This document shows positions 51,549 to 60,826 of a DNA stretch of 64,000 bases, piece after piece. The notes under the pieces are model-generated. The model ran no database searches. It saw only the letters and a list, made by a program, of their open reading frames with translations, and was not told the DNA's origin. The stretch lies in assembly GCF_003933745.1 (NCBI RefSeq), contig NZ_RSEB01000009.1:1-64000 (forward strand), read 5' to 3'. This stretch comes from Glycomyces terrestris. GTDB taxonomy: Bacteria > Actinomycetota > Actinomycetes > Mycobacteriales > Micromonosporaceae. Position numbers and translations under genes: made by a program. Every line of letters starts with the position of its first letter. Within the stretch, counting starts at the first letter, position 1.

Positions 51549-52409
51549 CTATGCGGCGGAGAGCCGGGCGATCTGGTCGGCGGTGAGCTCGAGCCCGGCC
51601 GCGCCGGCCGAGTCGCGGATGCTCTCGGGGCGCGAGGCGCCCGGGATCGGGACGACGACGGGCGCGAGCGCGAGCTGCCAGGCCAGCACCACCTGGTAGA
51701 CGCTGGCCCCGACCTCGGCGGCGACCTCGTCGAACGCGGCGTGGCGGGTGCCGAGCTCGGGGGCGCTCGCGATGCCGCCGAGCGGGCTCCACGGCAGGAA
51801 CGCGACGCCGAGCTTCGCGCAGTGCTCGAGCTCGCCCTCGCTGGAGCGGAACCGCGGCGAGAACTGGTTCTGCACCGACGCGAGCCGGCCGCCGAGGATG
51901 TCGTTCGCTTCGTCGATCTGGGCGACGCTCGCGTTCGAGATGCCCGCGAGCCGGATGACGCCCTCGTCGAGGAGGTCGCGGATCGCGCCGACCGAGTCGG
52001 CGTACGGGACCCGCGGGTCGGGGCGGTGGAACTGGTAGAGGCCGATGGCCTCGACGCCGAGGCGCTGCGCGGAGGCCTTCGCGGCCGCCTTGAGGTACTC
52101 GGGGCGCCCGTCCTGGGTCCAGGAGCCGTCGCCGGGCCGCAGGTGCCCGCCCTTGGTGGCGACCAGGACCTCGTCGGCCCCCGGCCCGTACTCCTTGAGC
52201 GCCTTGGCGATCAGGGACTCGTTGTGGCCGACCTCGTTCGCGTCGCGGTGGTAGGCGTCGGCGGTGTCGATGAGGGTCACACCGGCGTCGAGCGCCGCGT
52301 GGATCGTCGCGACCGACCGCGCCTCGTCCGGGCGGCCCTCGATCGACATCGGCATCCCGCCGAGCCCGATCGCCGAGACCTGCCGGTCCCCGATGGTGCG
52401 CTGCTGCAT
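51549..52409 (-). CDS. Aldo/keto reductase (YajO/IolS-like)
   Basis: A 286-residue AKR. LIDTADAYHRDANEVGHNE has the Asp-Tyr pair, VATKGGHLRPG the Lys, YQFHRPDPRVPYADS the His; VVPIPGASRPESIRDSAG is the cofactor-binding end. Different subfamily from its neighbour. ATG at 52409 with GGGAG upstream. Shares a 139-bp gap with the divergent LysR gene, typical of LysR-controlled targets. Confidence 0.9.
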   Translation of the reverse strand: MQQRTIGDRQVSAIGLGGMPMSIEGRPDEARSVATIHAALDAGVTLIDTADAYHRDANEVGHNESLIAKALKEYGPGADEVLVATKGGHLRPGDGSWTQDGRPEYLKAAAKASAQRLGVEAIGLYQFHRPDPRVPYADSVGAIRDLLDEGVIRLAGISNASVAQIDEANDILGGRLASVQNQFSPRFRSSEGELEHCAKLGVAFLPWSPLGGIASAPELGTRHAAFDEVAAEVGASVYQVVLAWQLALAPVVVPIPGASRPESIRDSAGAAGLELTADQIARLSAA

Positions 52410-52479
52410 TCGTGCACTCCCTACGGCTGGGCGGGACGCGGCGGCGCGCGCCCGCCGACTGGCGGATGACCAGGTAGAT

Positions 52480-52498
52480 GCTAGGTTTGGTCGATCTA
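52480..52498. promoter_or_regulatory. Candidate LysR binding site
   Basis: CTAG-N11-CTAG in the gap between the LysR gene and the aldo/keto reductase operon, fitting the T-N11-A rule for LysR operators. Confidence 0.4.
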
Positions 52499-52548
52499 GA
52501 AGTCCAACAACTCGCGTTTCTGGTATTGAGAACCCGGGGGAATGATTC

Positions 52549-53463
52549 ATGGACCTGCGCCAGATGGAGTACCTGGTCGCCCTCGCCGATGAGAGGCACT
52601 TCACACGGGCGGCGGAGCTGACCGGGATCTCGCAGTCCGGGCTGTCGGCGGCGATCCGCAGCCTCGAGGACGAGCTCGGCACCGCCCTGTTCACGCGGAC
52701 CACGCGCCGGGTCGAGCCGACCGAGGCCGGGTTCGCGCTGCTGCCGTACGCGCGCATGATGCTCGAACAGGCCGCGGGCGCCCGCGACGCCGTCGTCAAG
52801 GCCAGCCGCGCCGTCTCCGGGTCGCTGTCGATCGGCGCCGAGCAGTGCCTCGGGCTCATCGAGGTCAGCCCCCTGCTCGACCGCTTCCACCGCCGCCACC
52901 CGCAGGTCGAGACCATGTTCACGCAGTGCGGCTCGCACGACCTCATCGGGATGCTCCGGGCCGGCGAGCTCGACGTCGCGTTCGTCGCCACCGACCGGCA
53001 CCTGAGCGGCCTGCCGCACCGCGAGCTCGGCCGCGAGCCGCTCGTGGTCGTCACCCCGCCCGACCACCCGCTCGCCGCGCTCTCGTCCGTGCCGTGGGCG
53101 GCCCTCGACGACCAGGACTTCGTCGACTTCGGCGCGGCCTGGGGCGTGCGGTCCCTGAACGAGTCGGTGTTCGCCGCGCGCGGCGCCCGGCGGCGCGTGC
53201 GCTGCACCGTCAACGACGTCCACACCCTCCTCGACCTCGTCTGCCGCGGCCTCGGCATCGCCGTCGTCCCCCGGCACGTGGCCGCGAAGCCGCAGGCCGC
53301 CGCGCTGCGCGTGCTGCCGATCGCCGACGCGGACGTGCCGCAGTGGACCGTCTCGGTCGTCTCCACCGCGTGGGACCAGGCCGACTCGCCCGCCGCGCAC
53401 CTCCTCGACCTGCTCAACCCCCTCCCCGAGGCGGCCCCCGAACCGGCCCGCCTCCCGGCGTAG
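52549..53463 (+). CDS. LysR family transcriptional regulator
   Basis: A 304-residue LysR regulator: N-terminal winged HTH MDLRQMEYLVALADERHFTR with AAELTGISQSGLSAAIRSLE and LFTRTTRRVEPTEAG (1-65), then the two-lobed effector domain (LVVVTPPDHPLAALSSVPWA, CRGLGIAVVPRHVAA). It most likely controls the divergent pair of aldo/keto reductase genes in response to a small molecule or reactive aldehyde. The ATG at 52549 is preceded by GGGGGAATGATTC; a weak ribosome site. Confidence 0.93.
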   Translation: MDLRQMEYLVALADERHFTRAAELTGISQSGLSAAIRSLEDELGTALFTRTTRRVEPTEAGFALLPYARMMLEQAAGARDAVVKASRAVSGSLSIGAEQCLGLIEVSPLLDRFHRRHPQVETMFTQCGSHDLIGMLRAGELDVAFVATDRHLSGLPHRELGREPLVVVTPPDHPLAALSSVPWAALDDQDFVDFGAAWGVRSLNESVFAARGARRRVRCTVNDVHTLLDLVCRGLGIAVVPRHVAAKPQAAALRVLPIADADVPQWTVSVVSTAWDQADSPAAHLLDLLNPLPEAAPEPARLPA

Positions 53464-53567
53464 AAAAACTTCGAGCCACTTTCGCGGCGGATGTCGAAAA
53501 CGGCGGCCCGGCCCCGTCGTCCCAGGCGAAGATCCGGAGCAGCCGGACCCGCGACCAGGAGGTCACC

Positions 53568-53960
53568 GTGAAGTACGTCATCCTCATCCACTCCAACCCG
53601 CAGCCGTGGGGCCACCCGACCGGCGACTACATCGCGGAGCACCAGGCGCTGCCCGCCGCGCAGCGCGAGCGCCTGAACGCCGAGTTCGAGCGCCTGCTCA
53701 CCGAGATGAGCGCGAACGGCGAACTCGTCGCCGCCGAGGCCCTCGCCGACCCCAGCACCGCGACGCTCTACCGCTGGAGCGGCGGCGAGCCGCTCGCGAC
53801 CGACGGCCCGTACTCCGAGTCCAAGGAGCACCTCGCCGGGTTCTTCCTCATCGACGTCTCCGGACCCGAACGCGCCCAGGAGATCGCGACCGCCTTCTCC
53901 GGCCCCGGCGAGACCGTCGAACTGCGCCCGGCGATGTGGCCCGGCGGCGAGGAGCACTGA
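53568..53960 (+). CDS. YciI/DGPF-family protein, partner of the ECF sigma factor
   Basis: A 130-residue YCII-related protein: VKYVILIHSNPQPWG start, RLLTEMSANGELVAAEALAD, and ATDGPYSESKEHLAGFFLID, the DGPF signature (here DGPY) that names this group. Such proteins are encoded next to ECF42 sigma factors; their role is unknown, though a function in sensing or metabolism controlled by the sigma factor is assumed. GTG with AGGAGG 5 bases upstream. Its stop overlaps the start of the sigma factor (TGATG). Confidence 0.9.
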   Translation: MKYVILIHSNPQPWGHPTGDYIAEHQALPAAQRERLNAEFERLLTEMSANGELVAAEALADPSTATLYRWSGGEPLATDGPYSESKEHLAGFFLIDVSGPERAQEIATAFSGPGETVELRPAMWPGGEEH

Positions 53961-55165
53961 TGGACACCCGGCTCGAGGACGTGTGGCGGCGCGAGTCGCC
54001 GCACGTCCTCGGGGCGCTCGTGCGCCGCTACGGCCACTTCGACGCCTGCGAGGACGCCGTCCAGGAAGCCCTCCTCTCCGCCGCGCTCCACTGGCCCCGC
54101 GAGGGCCTCCCGGCCAACCCCCGCGGCTGGCTGGTGCGCGCCGCCTCCCGCCGGCTCGTCGACGCCCTGCGCTCCGACCGCGCCCGGCTCGACCGCGAGA
54201 CCACCGCGAACCGCCTCGCCCCAAGTGAAGCACCAGCCACCGACAGTGACGACTCCCTGCACGTCCTCCTCCTGTGCTGCCACCCGTCCCTGACCCCCGC
54301 CTCCCAAGTGGCCCTGACCCTCCGGGCCGTCGGCGGCCTCACCACCGAGCAGATCGCCGCCGCGTTCCTCGTCCCCGTCGCCACCATGGGCCAGCGCATC
54401 AGCCGCGCCAAGGCCCGGCTCCAGGCCGCCGGCGCCCGCCTCGGCGACGTCACCCGCGCCGACCTGCCCGCCCGCGTCGAGTCGGCGCGGCAGGTGCTCT
54501 ACCTCGTCTTCAACGAGGGCTACGCGGCCACCGGCGGCTCCGACCTCCTCGACGTCCCGCTCACCGCCGAAGCCATCCGCCTGACCCGCGAGCTGCACCG
54601 GCGCCTCCCCAGCGACACCGAGACCGCGGGCCTCCTCGCGCTCATGCTCCTGACCGAGGCCCGCCGCGCCGCCCGCGCCGACGACCGCGGCGACCTCGTG
54701 CCGCTCGCCGACCAGGACCGCGGCCGCTGGGACCGCCCGCTCATCGCCGAAGGCGTACGCCTGGTCGAGGCCGCGCTCCCCGCGGGTCCGGTGGGGCCCT
54801 TCCAACTCCAGGCCGCGATCGCCGCCGTCCACGGCGAGGCCGCCGCGTACGCCGACACCGACTGGCCCCAGATCGCCGAGCTGTACCGGATGCTCGACGC
54901 GATCGCCCCGAGCCGCGTGGTCACCATGAACCGCGCCGTCGCCGTCGCGATGACCGACGGCCCCGAGGCCGCGCTCGCCATGCTCGACCCGCTCCTGCGC
55001 GAGCCGGTGCGCGGCCACCGGCTCCAGGCCGTGCGGGCGCACCTGCTGGAGCAGGCCGGCCGCGCCACCGAGGCGCGCGCGGCGTTCCGCGAGGCCGCGC
55101 GCCTCGCCACCAGCACCCCCGAGCAGCGCTACCTCCACCGCAAGGCCGCCGCGCTCGCGGACTGA
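53960..55165 (+). CDS. ECF42-type RNA polymerase sigma factor with C-terminal extension
   Basis: A 401-residue sigma factor. Sigma-2 is at about 5-75 (VLGALVRRYGHFDACEDAVQ, RGWLVRAASRRLVDALR) and sigma-4 at about 110-165 (TLRAVGGLTTEQIAAAFLVP, TMGQRISRAKARLQ). A roughly 230-residue C-terminal helical extension (VFNEGYAATGGSDLLDVPLT, LLALMLLTEARRAARADDRG, TPEQRYLHRKAAAL) is the TPR-like domain typical of ECF42, which replaces an anti-sigma factor as control element. No anti-sigma gene is nearby, and the DGPF gene upstream confirms the type. Confidence 0.93.
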   Translation: MDTRLEDVWRRESPHVLGALVRRYGHFDACEDAVQEALLSAALHWPREGLPANPRGWLVRAASRRLVDALRSDRARLDRETTANRLAPSEAPATDSDDSLHVLLLCCHPSLTPASQVALTLRAVGGLTTEQIAAAFLVPVATMGQRISRAKARLQAAGARLGDVTRADLPARVESARQVLYLVFNEGYAATGGSDLLDVPLTAEAIRLTRELHRRLPSDTETAGLLALMLLTEARRAARADDRGDLVPLADQDRGRWDRPLIAEGVRLVEAALPAGPVGPFQLQAAIAAVHGEAAAYADTDWPQIAELYRMLDAIAPSRVVTMNRAVAVAMTDGPEAALAMLDPLLREPVRGHRLQAVRAHLLEQAGRATEARAAFREAARLATSTPEQRYLHRKAAALAD

Positions 55166-55366
55166 CCGCAGGGCGACCGCTCGCCGCACGTTCGGCGCAC
55201 CGGGTCCGCCGTCCGGCGCAGGCGTCTTGCCCCCGACCACTCTTAAATCGATAATTCTCAATGTCTATTGCATCGCTCGATCGTCCCCCTCATGACGACC
55301 GCGGCCCTCACCCCGGGACCCGTCGACGCAGACTGATGCGCCGCAACGCATCCCAAGGAGGGCAGC

Positions 55367-56464
55367 ATGCCCGGCATCCGCCGCCGCATCCGACCGCTCA
55401 TCGCCACCCTGTCCGCACTCGCCGTCGCCGCCGCGACCGCCGTCGCGCTCCTCGCCACCGCGAGCCCCGCGCAGGCGCAGACCTGCAACGGCTACGTCGG
55501 CCTCACCTTCGACGACGGCCCCAACCCCGGCACCACCACGAGCCTGCTCAACGCGCTCACCGCGAACGGCCTGCGCGCCACCATGTTCAACACCGGCCAG
55601 CGCGCCGCCGCCAACCCCTCGCTCGTCGCCGCCCAGGTCAGCGCCGGCATGTGGGTCGCCAACCACTCCTACACCCACGCCGACATGACCCGGATGTCCT
55701 CCTCCCAGATGGCCCAGGAGCTCTCCAGCACCCAGCAGGCGATCCAGCGGGCCGGCGGCGGCACCCCGGTCCTCTTCCGCCCGCCCTACGGCGCCACCAA
55801 CGCCACCCTCAAGTCCGTCGCGGCGCAGCACGGCCTCACCGAGGTCCTGTGGAGCGTCGACTCGCAGGACTGGAACGGAGCCAGCACCGCCCAGATCGTC
55901 GCGGCCGCGAACAACCTTCAGAACGGCAGCGTCATCCTCATGCACGACGCCTACCAGAACACGATCAACGCGATCCCGCAGATCGCCGCCAACCTGCGCG
56001 CCCGCGGCCTGTGCGCCGGCATGATCTCCCCGACCACCGGCCAGGCCGTCGCCCCCGGCACGGGCGGCGGAGGCGGCGGCGGGGGCGGCACCGGCACCGA
56101 CCTGCTCCGCTCCGACTCCGCCGGCAAGTGCGTCGACGTGCCCGGCGGCAGCACCGCCAACGGCACCCGCGTCCAGCTCTACACCTGCTACGAGGGCGCG
56201 AACCAGCAGTTCACGGTGACCGCCGCGCAGGAGCTCCGCGTCCTCGGCAAGTGCCTCGAACCCTCCGGCACCGCCAACGGCGCCCTCGCCCAGATCAGCA
56301 CCTGCTCCGGCGCGAACACCCAGAAGTGGACCTTCGGCGCCGACGGCACCGTCCGCAACACCGGCACGAACCTCTGCCTGGACGTCTACAGCAGCGCCAA
56401 CGGCGCCGCCGTCCAGCTCTACTCGTGCTGGAGCGGCGCCAACCAGAAGTGGACCCGCGTCTAG
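55367..56464 (+). CDS. Secreted polysaccharide deacetylase with ricin-type lectin domain
   Basis: A 365-residue exported enzyme. Signal peptide to about residue 37 (ATASPAQAQ). The CE4 NodB domain (about 42-225) has LTFDDGPNPGT (catalytic Asp and metal Asp), NHSYTHADM (metal His pair), RPPYGATN and VDSQDWNG, and LMHDAYQN near the end. A Gly-rich linker leads to a ricin B-type CBM13 domain (about 245-365) with repeated QW motifs (ANQQFTV, TQKWTFG, NQKWTRV). It removes acetyl groups from xylan, chitin or peptidoglycan-like polymers. ATG with AAGGAGG upstream; an AT-rich stretch at 55240-55270 may be the promoter. Confidence 0.93.
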   Translation: MPGIRRRIRPLIATLSALAVAAATAVALLATASPAQAQTCNGYVGLTFDDGPNPGTTTSLLNALTANGLRATMFNTGQRAAANPSLVAAQVSAGMWVANHSYTHADMTRMSSSQMAQELSSTQQAIQRAGGGTPVLFRPPYGATNATLKSVAAQHGLTEVLWSVDSQDWNGASTAQIVAAANNLQNGSVILMHDAYQNTINAIPQIAANLRARGLCAGMISPTTGQAVAPGTGGGGGGGGGTGTDLLRSDSAGKCVDVPGGSTANGTRVQLYTCYEGANQQFTVTAAQELRVLGKCLEPSGTANGALAQISTCSGANTQKWTFGADGTVRNTGTNLCLDVYSSANGAAVQLYSCWSGANQKWTRV

Positions 56465-56580
56465 GCCCCGCGTGCAACCCCTGCACCCCCGGTCCCGCGC
56501 CACCCCGCGGGACCGGGTTCCCCAACGGCCCGACGGGATACCCGGGTGCTTCGATGATCGAACCACCCGAGGCGGTTCCC

Positions 56581-56745
56581 ATGCCCCGACGCGACCTCGT
56601 CCGCGCCCTGGCCGCCGCGACGGCCCCGCACGGCGCCGCCGCCCGCTGGCTCCTGTGGCTCCCACTCACGCTCTACGCCGGAAGGGTCGCGGTCGCCACG
56701 GTCGTCGGCGCCCTCACCGCGTACGCCGCGCTCGCCGGGGACTAG
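56581..56745 (+). CDS. Small membrane protein, hypothetical
   Basis: A 54-residue frame MPRRDLVRALAAATAPHGAA, then a hydrophobic helix WLLWLPLTLYAGRVAVATVV with a second Ala-rich part. GAGGCGG precedes the ATG at good distance; an alternative ATG at 56554 adds nine residues. Composition and codon bias fit a real small membrane protein, but I recognise no family. Confidence 0.45.
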   Translation: MPRRDLVRALAAATAPHGAAARWLLWLPLTLYAGRVAVATVVGALTAYAALAGD

Positions 56746-56866
56746 GACCAGGGGAGGAGGCCGCCGACTTTCGTCGGGGAACGCCCCCGGAACCGGATAC
56801 CTCCGTCACCCCGGCCCGCTACCGCCGCCCGATCCGCGGAACCTTCGTTCTTCCTACGGTCGAGGG

Positions 56867-57997
56867 ATGACCGCCCTCGACGTCCGTCCCGCCGCGGCCA
56901 CCGAGCGGACCCTCGCGCCCGACCTCGGCCGCGGCCTCATGCTCCTGGCGATCGCGCTCGCCCACGCGCACCTGCTGCTCTACGCGGCCGATCACCGGCC
57001 CGGGCCCGTCGACCAGGCGGCCGTCCTCGTGCGCGAACTCCTCGTCGACGACCGCGCCCGCCCCATGTTCTTCCTCCTGTTCGGCTACGGCCTCGTCCAG
57101 CTCGCCACCCGCCTCGAATCCCGCGGCGCCGACCGGGCCGCCGTGCGCCCGCTCCTGCGCCGCCGCGGCCGCTGGCTCTTCCTCATCGGCTTCGCGCACG
57201 CCGCGGTCATCGGCGTCGACATAATCTCCGTGTACGGCCTCGCCCTGCTCTGCTTCGCGGGCCTCCTCACCCGCTCCGACCGCGCGCTGCTGCACGTCGC
57301 GGGCTGGACGACGCTCGCGCTGGCGGCGTTCTTCTTCGCGATGTCCGCGGGCGAGCACTCCTCGGACGCCCTCATGGCCTTCGACCCCGCGGCCGGCGCG
57401 ACCGACCCCGCCGTGATGGCCTCCTCGCGGTTCGCCGGGTGGGCGTTCGTCGTCGTCGCCTTCGGCTGGCAGGTCCTGCCCGCCATGGCGATCGGCATCT
57501 GGGCGGCCCGCCGCCGCATCCTCGAAGCACCCGGCGAGCACCTGCCGCTCCTGCGCCGCACCGCCGCGTGGGGCATCGGCCTCGCCGTCGCGGGCGGCCT
57601 GCCGTGGGCGCTCGTCTCCAGCCGCCTCATCGAGACCCCGACGCTCCCGGCGGCCGCCGCCGGCGCCCTCCACGCCGTCACCGGCCTCGCCGGCGGCATC
57701 GGCGCCATCGCGGCGATCGCCCTGGCCGCCCGCCGCTCGCGGCGCGGCCCGGCCGCGACCGCGATCGCCGCCCTCGGCCAGCGCAGCCTCACGTTCTACA
57801 TGTTCCAGTCGGTCGTCTTCCTCGCCGTCTTCGCGCCGTTCACGGCGGGCCTCGGCGGCCGCACCGGGTTCCTCGGCGCGGCCGCCGTCGCCGTCCTCAC
57901 CTGGCTGCTGTCGCTCGCCCTCGCCGAGGCCATGCGCCGCCGCGGCCACCGCGGCCCCGCCGAACTGCTGCTGCGCCGCCTCACGTACCGCGCCTGA
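56867..57997 (+). CDS. DUF418-family integral membrane protein
   Basis: A 376-residue multi-pass protein with about nine to ten hydrophobic helices. LAPDLGRGLMLLAIALAHAH near the start, RPMFFLLFGYGLVQLATRLE, and the C-terminal LGQRSLTFYMFQSVVF (DUF418 signature: GrmsLTnYlxQS) identify the family, which is related to acyltransferase-3 membrane proteins but has no proven reaction. The ATG at 56867 follows GAGGG directly; the mRNA may have a very short leader. Confidence 0.88.
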   Translation: MTALDVRPAAATERTLAPDLGRGLMLLAIALAHAHLLLYAADHRPGPVDQAAVLVRELLVDDRARPMFFLLFGYGLVQLATRLESRGADRAAVRPLLRRRGRWLFLIGFAHAAVIGVDIISVYGLALLCFAGLLTRSDRALLHVAGWTTLALAAFFFAMSAGEHSSDALMAFDPAAGATDPAVMASSRFAGWAFVVVAFGWQVLPAMAIGIWAARRRILEAPGEHLPLLRRTAAWGIGLAVAGGLPWALVSSRLIETPTLPAAAAGALHAVTGLAGGIGAIAAIALAARRSRRGPAATAIAALGQRSLTFYMFQSVVFLAVFAPFTAGLGGRTGFLGAAAVAVLTWLLSLALAEAMRRRGHRGPAELLLRRLTYRA

Positions 57998-58074
57998 GCC
58001 GCAGAAATCCGGTCGATCGCCGAATCAAATCGCCGCCGCGGGGAACCTGAGCTCTCCGACGACAGGAGGCGCGC

Positions 58075-60237
58075 GTGGCACTCGAACCGGCGAACGTGGA
58101 GAAGCGGAAGATCGGCGCGCACGCCCAGCGCACGCTGGACCGGGCCCGCGAGATCTCGCGCCGCGGCTCGGCCCTGCTGGCCGCGCCCGCGCGCCTGCGC
58201 GGCACCGTCGAGCGCCGCGCCGAAGCCCTCGCCGTCCGCGCGATCCGAAGCCGCCTGGCCGCGATCCCCGTCGGCGACCTGACCAAGCTCACCGCGCCCG
58301 GCACCGGCGTCCCCGCGCTCGAACAGGCCGGGTACGCCACGGTCGCCGACCTCGACGACGCGACCGACCGCCGGCTCCTCGCCGTCCGCGGCGTCGCCAG
58401 GCGCACCGTCCAGGAGGTCCGCAAGGCCATCGCGAACCTCACCGACGAGGTCGCCGCCGCCACCCGCATCGAACTCGACCCCGAGGCCCGGCCCGAGGCC
58501 GAGACCGAACTGCTCACCGCCCTCGTCGCCGAGCGCGCCGTCCGCCGCGCCGCCGAAGCCGTGCGCGGCCCGCTCGCGCGCTACGACCGGGAGCTCGACG
58601 CGCACCTGCCCGTCGCCGAGCGCGCCGCCAGCCGCTGGCGGATGTTCTGGATCGGCCGGCGCCGCCGCGAACGCGTCATGAAGGCGTACCTCGCCGTCGA
58701 GGCCGCCGCCGACGGCATGGAGGCCCGCGACCTCGCCGCCGCGATCGAAGCGGCCGAGCCGCTCGCCGACCTCGACGCGTACCGGCCCGAGGACGTGTGG
58801 CGCGAGTTCGAGGAGGACGCCGCGTACTACACGACCGCGCTCGCCAACATCACCGGCACCGACGTCGCCGACGCGAGCGCCCTGGAGGACTTCGTCGACC
58901 CCGACCAGCGCCGCCGCGTCGAGGCCACCGACCTCGACGTCTCCCACCTCCGCAGCACGCTGCGCGAATACCAGCGCTTCGGCGCGAAGTACGCCCTCCA
59001 GCAGCGGCGCGCGATCCTCGGCGACGAGATGGGCCTCGGCAAGACGATCCAGGCGCTCGCCGTGTGCGGGCACCTCGCCTCGACCGGCCGCCGCCACTCG
59101 CTCGTCGTCTGCCCCGCGAGCGTCCACACCAACTGGATGAACGAGATCCGCCGGCACACCACGCTCCGCCCGTTCAGCCTCCACGGCCCCCACCGCGAGG
59201 AGGCCGGCGAGGAGTGGCTGCGCGACGGCGGCGTCGCCGTCACCACCTACGACACGCTGCACCGCCTCGAATTCCTCGACCGCGCCCCGCACGCCGAGCT
59301 CTCCGCGATGATCGTCGACGAGGCCCACTTCATCAAGAACCCGCAAGCCAAGCGCTCCGAGGCCGTCACCGAGCTCGGCGACCGCGCCCACACCACGATC
59401 TACCTCACCGGCACGCCGATGGAGAACCGCGTCGAGGAGTTCCGCAGCCTCGTCTCCTACCTGCGCCCCGACCTCGCCGACCGCATCGAGGCGGGCGGCG
59501 CCATCGCCGGCGCCCAGGTCTTCCGCCGCCTCGTCGCCCCGGTCTACCTGCGCCGCAACCAGGAGGACGTCCTCGCCGAGCTCCCCGAGCGCATCGACGT
59601 CGAGGACTGGGTCCAGCTCGCCGACCCGGCCCGCTACCGCGCCGAGGTCAAGGCCGGCAACCTCATGGGCATGCGCCTGGCCGCCTCCGCCGTCGCCGGC
59701 TCCGAGAAGCTCGAACGCCTCGCCGAACTCGTCGAGGAGTCCACCGGCGAAGGGCACAAGGTCGTCGTCTTCACCTACTTCCTCGAAGTCCTCGAAGCGG
59801 TCGGGCACAAGCTCGGCGACCTCGTCGCGGGCACCATCGACGGCAGCGTCCCGCCGCGCGCCCGCCAGCGCCTCATCACCGGCTTCGCCCGCACCGAGCG
59901 GCCCGCGGTCCTCCTCGCCCAGATCGAGGCCGGCGGCGTCGGCATGAACATCCAGTCGGCCTCGGTCGTCGTCATCTGCGAGCCGCAGTGGAAGCCGAGC
60001 ACCGAGGACCAGGCGATCGCCCGCGCGCACCGCATGGGCCAGTCGCGCCGCGTCCAGGTCCACCGCCTCCTCGCCAAGGACTCCATCGACGAGCGCATCC
60101 GCGAAGTCCAGGAGGGCAAGGAGCTCCTGTTCGACCACTACGCCCGCACCAGCGAGGCCGACCGCCTCGACGACGACCGCGTCCCCGTCGAGGACCGCGC
60201 CCTCGAAGCCGAGCGCCTGCGCCTCGGCATCGAGTGA
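58075..60237 (+). CDS. SNF2-family DEAD/DEAH helicase-like ATPase
   Basis: A 720-residue protein. An N-terminal basic region contains a helix-hairpin-helix-like stretch (GYATVADLDDATDRRLLAVR, VARRTVQEVRKAI, about 85-130). The SNF2 motor begins near residue 295: YQRFGAKYALQQRRAILGDE, Walker A GDEMGLGKTIQA, DEAH box VDEAHFIKN, motif III YLTGTPMENR, and helicase C motifs VVFTYFLEVLE and EPQWKPSTEDQAIARAHRMG. It uses ATP to move along DNA and remodel protein-DNA complexes. GTG with AGGAGG upstream. Close homologues are chromosomal proteins of actinomycetes; no defence partner is next to it. Confidence 0.92.
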   Translation: MALEPANVEKRKIGAHAQRTLDRAREISRRGSALLAAPARLRGTVERRAEALAVRAIRSRLAAIPVGDLTKLTAPGTGVPALEQAGYATVADLDDATDRRLLAVRGVARRTVQEVRKAIANLTDEVAAATRIELDPEARPEAETELLTALVAERAVRRAAEAVRGPLARYDRELDAHLPVAERAASRWRMFWIGRRRRERVMKAYLAVEAAADGMEARDLAAAIEAAEPLADLDAYRPEDVWREFEEDAAYYTTALANITGTDVADASALEDFVDPDQRRRVEATDLDVSHLRSTLREYQRFGAKYALQQRRAILGDEMGLGKTIQALAVCGHLASTGRRHSLVVCPASVHTNWMNEIRRHTTLRPFSLHGPHREEAGEEWLRDGGVAVTTYDTLHRLEFLDRAPHAELSAMIVDEAHFIKNPQAKRSEAVTELGDRAHTTIYLTGTPMENRVEEFRSLVSYLRPDLADRIEAGGAIAGAQVFRRLVAPVYLRRNQEDVLAELPERIDVEDWVQLADPARYRAEVKAGNLMGMRLAASAVAGSEKLERLAELVEESTGEGHKVVVFTYFLEVLEAVGHKLGDLVAGTIDGSVPPRARQRLITGFARTERPAVLLAQIEAGGVGMNIQSASVVVICEPQWKPSTEDQAIARAHRMGQSRRVQVHRLLAKDSIDERIREVQEGKELLFDHYARTSEADRLDDDRVPVEDRALEAERLRLGIE

Positions 60238-60366
60238 CCCGCTTGGTGGAACCCACGAATTTCCGCCCGACACGAGCGGACGAACCGGGCGCAGCGCTGT
60301 CGGGGCCCCACGAAACGCGTCCGATTCGCCCGTTCCCGCATTTGACACGGGCTCGACACTGGCCGC

Positions 60367-60825
60367 ATGACACCTGCCTCCCCTGAGCCCGCACCCGCCG
60401 GCCGGCCCGCCCGCGCGGGTGGCAAGCGCACCGCCCTCGTCCTCAGCACCGTCGGCTGGTTCGCGCTCGCCTGCGGACTCGTCGGCTGGGCGTTCGCCTC
60501 GGGCTTCTGCCTCGACGACCAGACCTGCCGGCAGCTCGACGACGAGGGCCTGACCCGGGACCAGGAGTGGCAGATCGTCCTCGTCGCGGTCCTCGTCTCG
60601 CTCGCGGTGCTCGCGCTCCTGCCGTTCGCGCTCGGCATGCCGAAGACGGGCGCGGTCTACGCGGCCCTCGCGCTCGCGTTCACGGTGTGGCTGTCGCAGC
60701 AGGACTTCGCGCGCGAGATCGCCCGCGACCTGCTCCGCGACGACGCGCCGGCGCAGGAGCACGAGGTCGATCCCGGCCAGTGCATCCCGCGCAGCGGCGG
60801 CGACTCCGAGTGCCCCGGCGGCTGA
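60367..60825 (+). CDS. Small membrane protein, hypothetical
   Basis: A 152-residue protein with two to three membrane helices (TVGWFALACGLVGWAFASG, IVLVAVLVSLAVLALLPFAL, GAVYAALALAFTVWL) and a C-terminal tail EHEVDPGQCIPRSGGDSECP with two cysteines. A pair of cysteines in the first outer loop (CLDDQTC) suggests an extracytoplasmic disulphide. Converges with the MarR gene with a one-base gap. Function unknown. Confidence 0.72.
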   Translation: MTPASPEPAPAGRPARAGGKRTALVLSTVGWFALACGLVGWAFASGFCLDDQTCRQLDDEGLTRDQEWQIVLVAVLVSLAVLALLPFALGMPKTGAVYAALALAFTVWLSQQDFAREIARDLLRDDAPAQEHEVDPGQCIPRSGGDSECPGG

Positions 60826-60826
60826 C

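Noticed and set aside
58075..60237. SNF2 protein as part of an anti-phage system
   Set aside because: No methylase, nuclease, PLD or other typical defence partner lies next to it.
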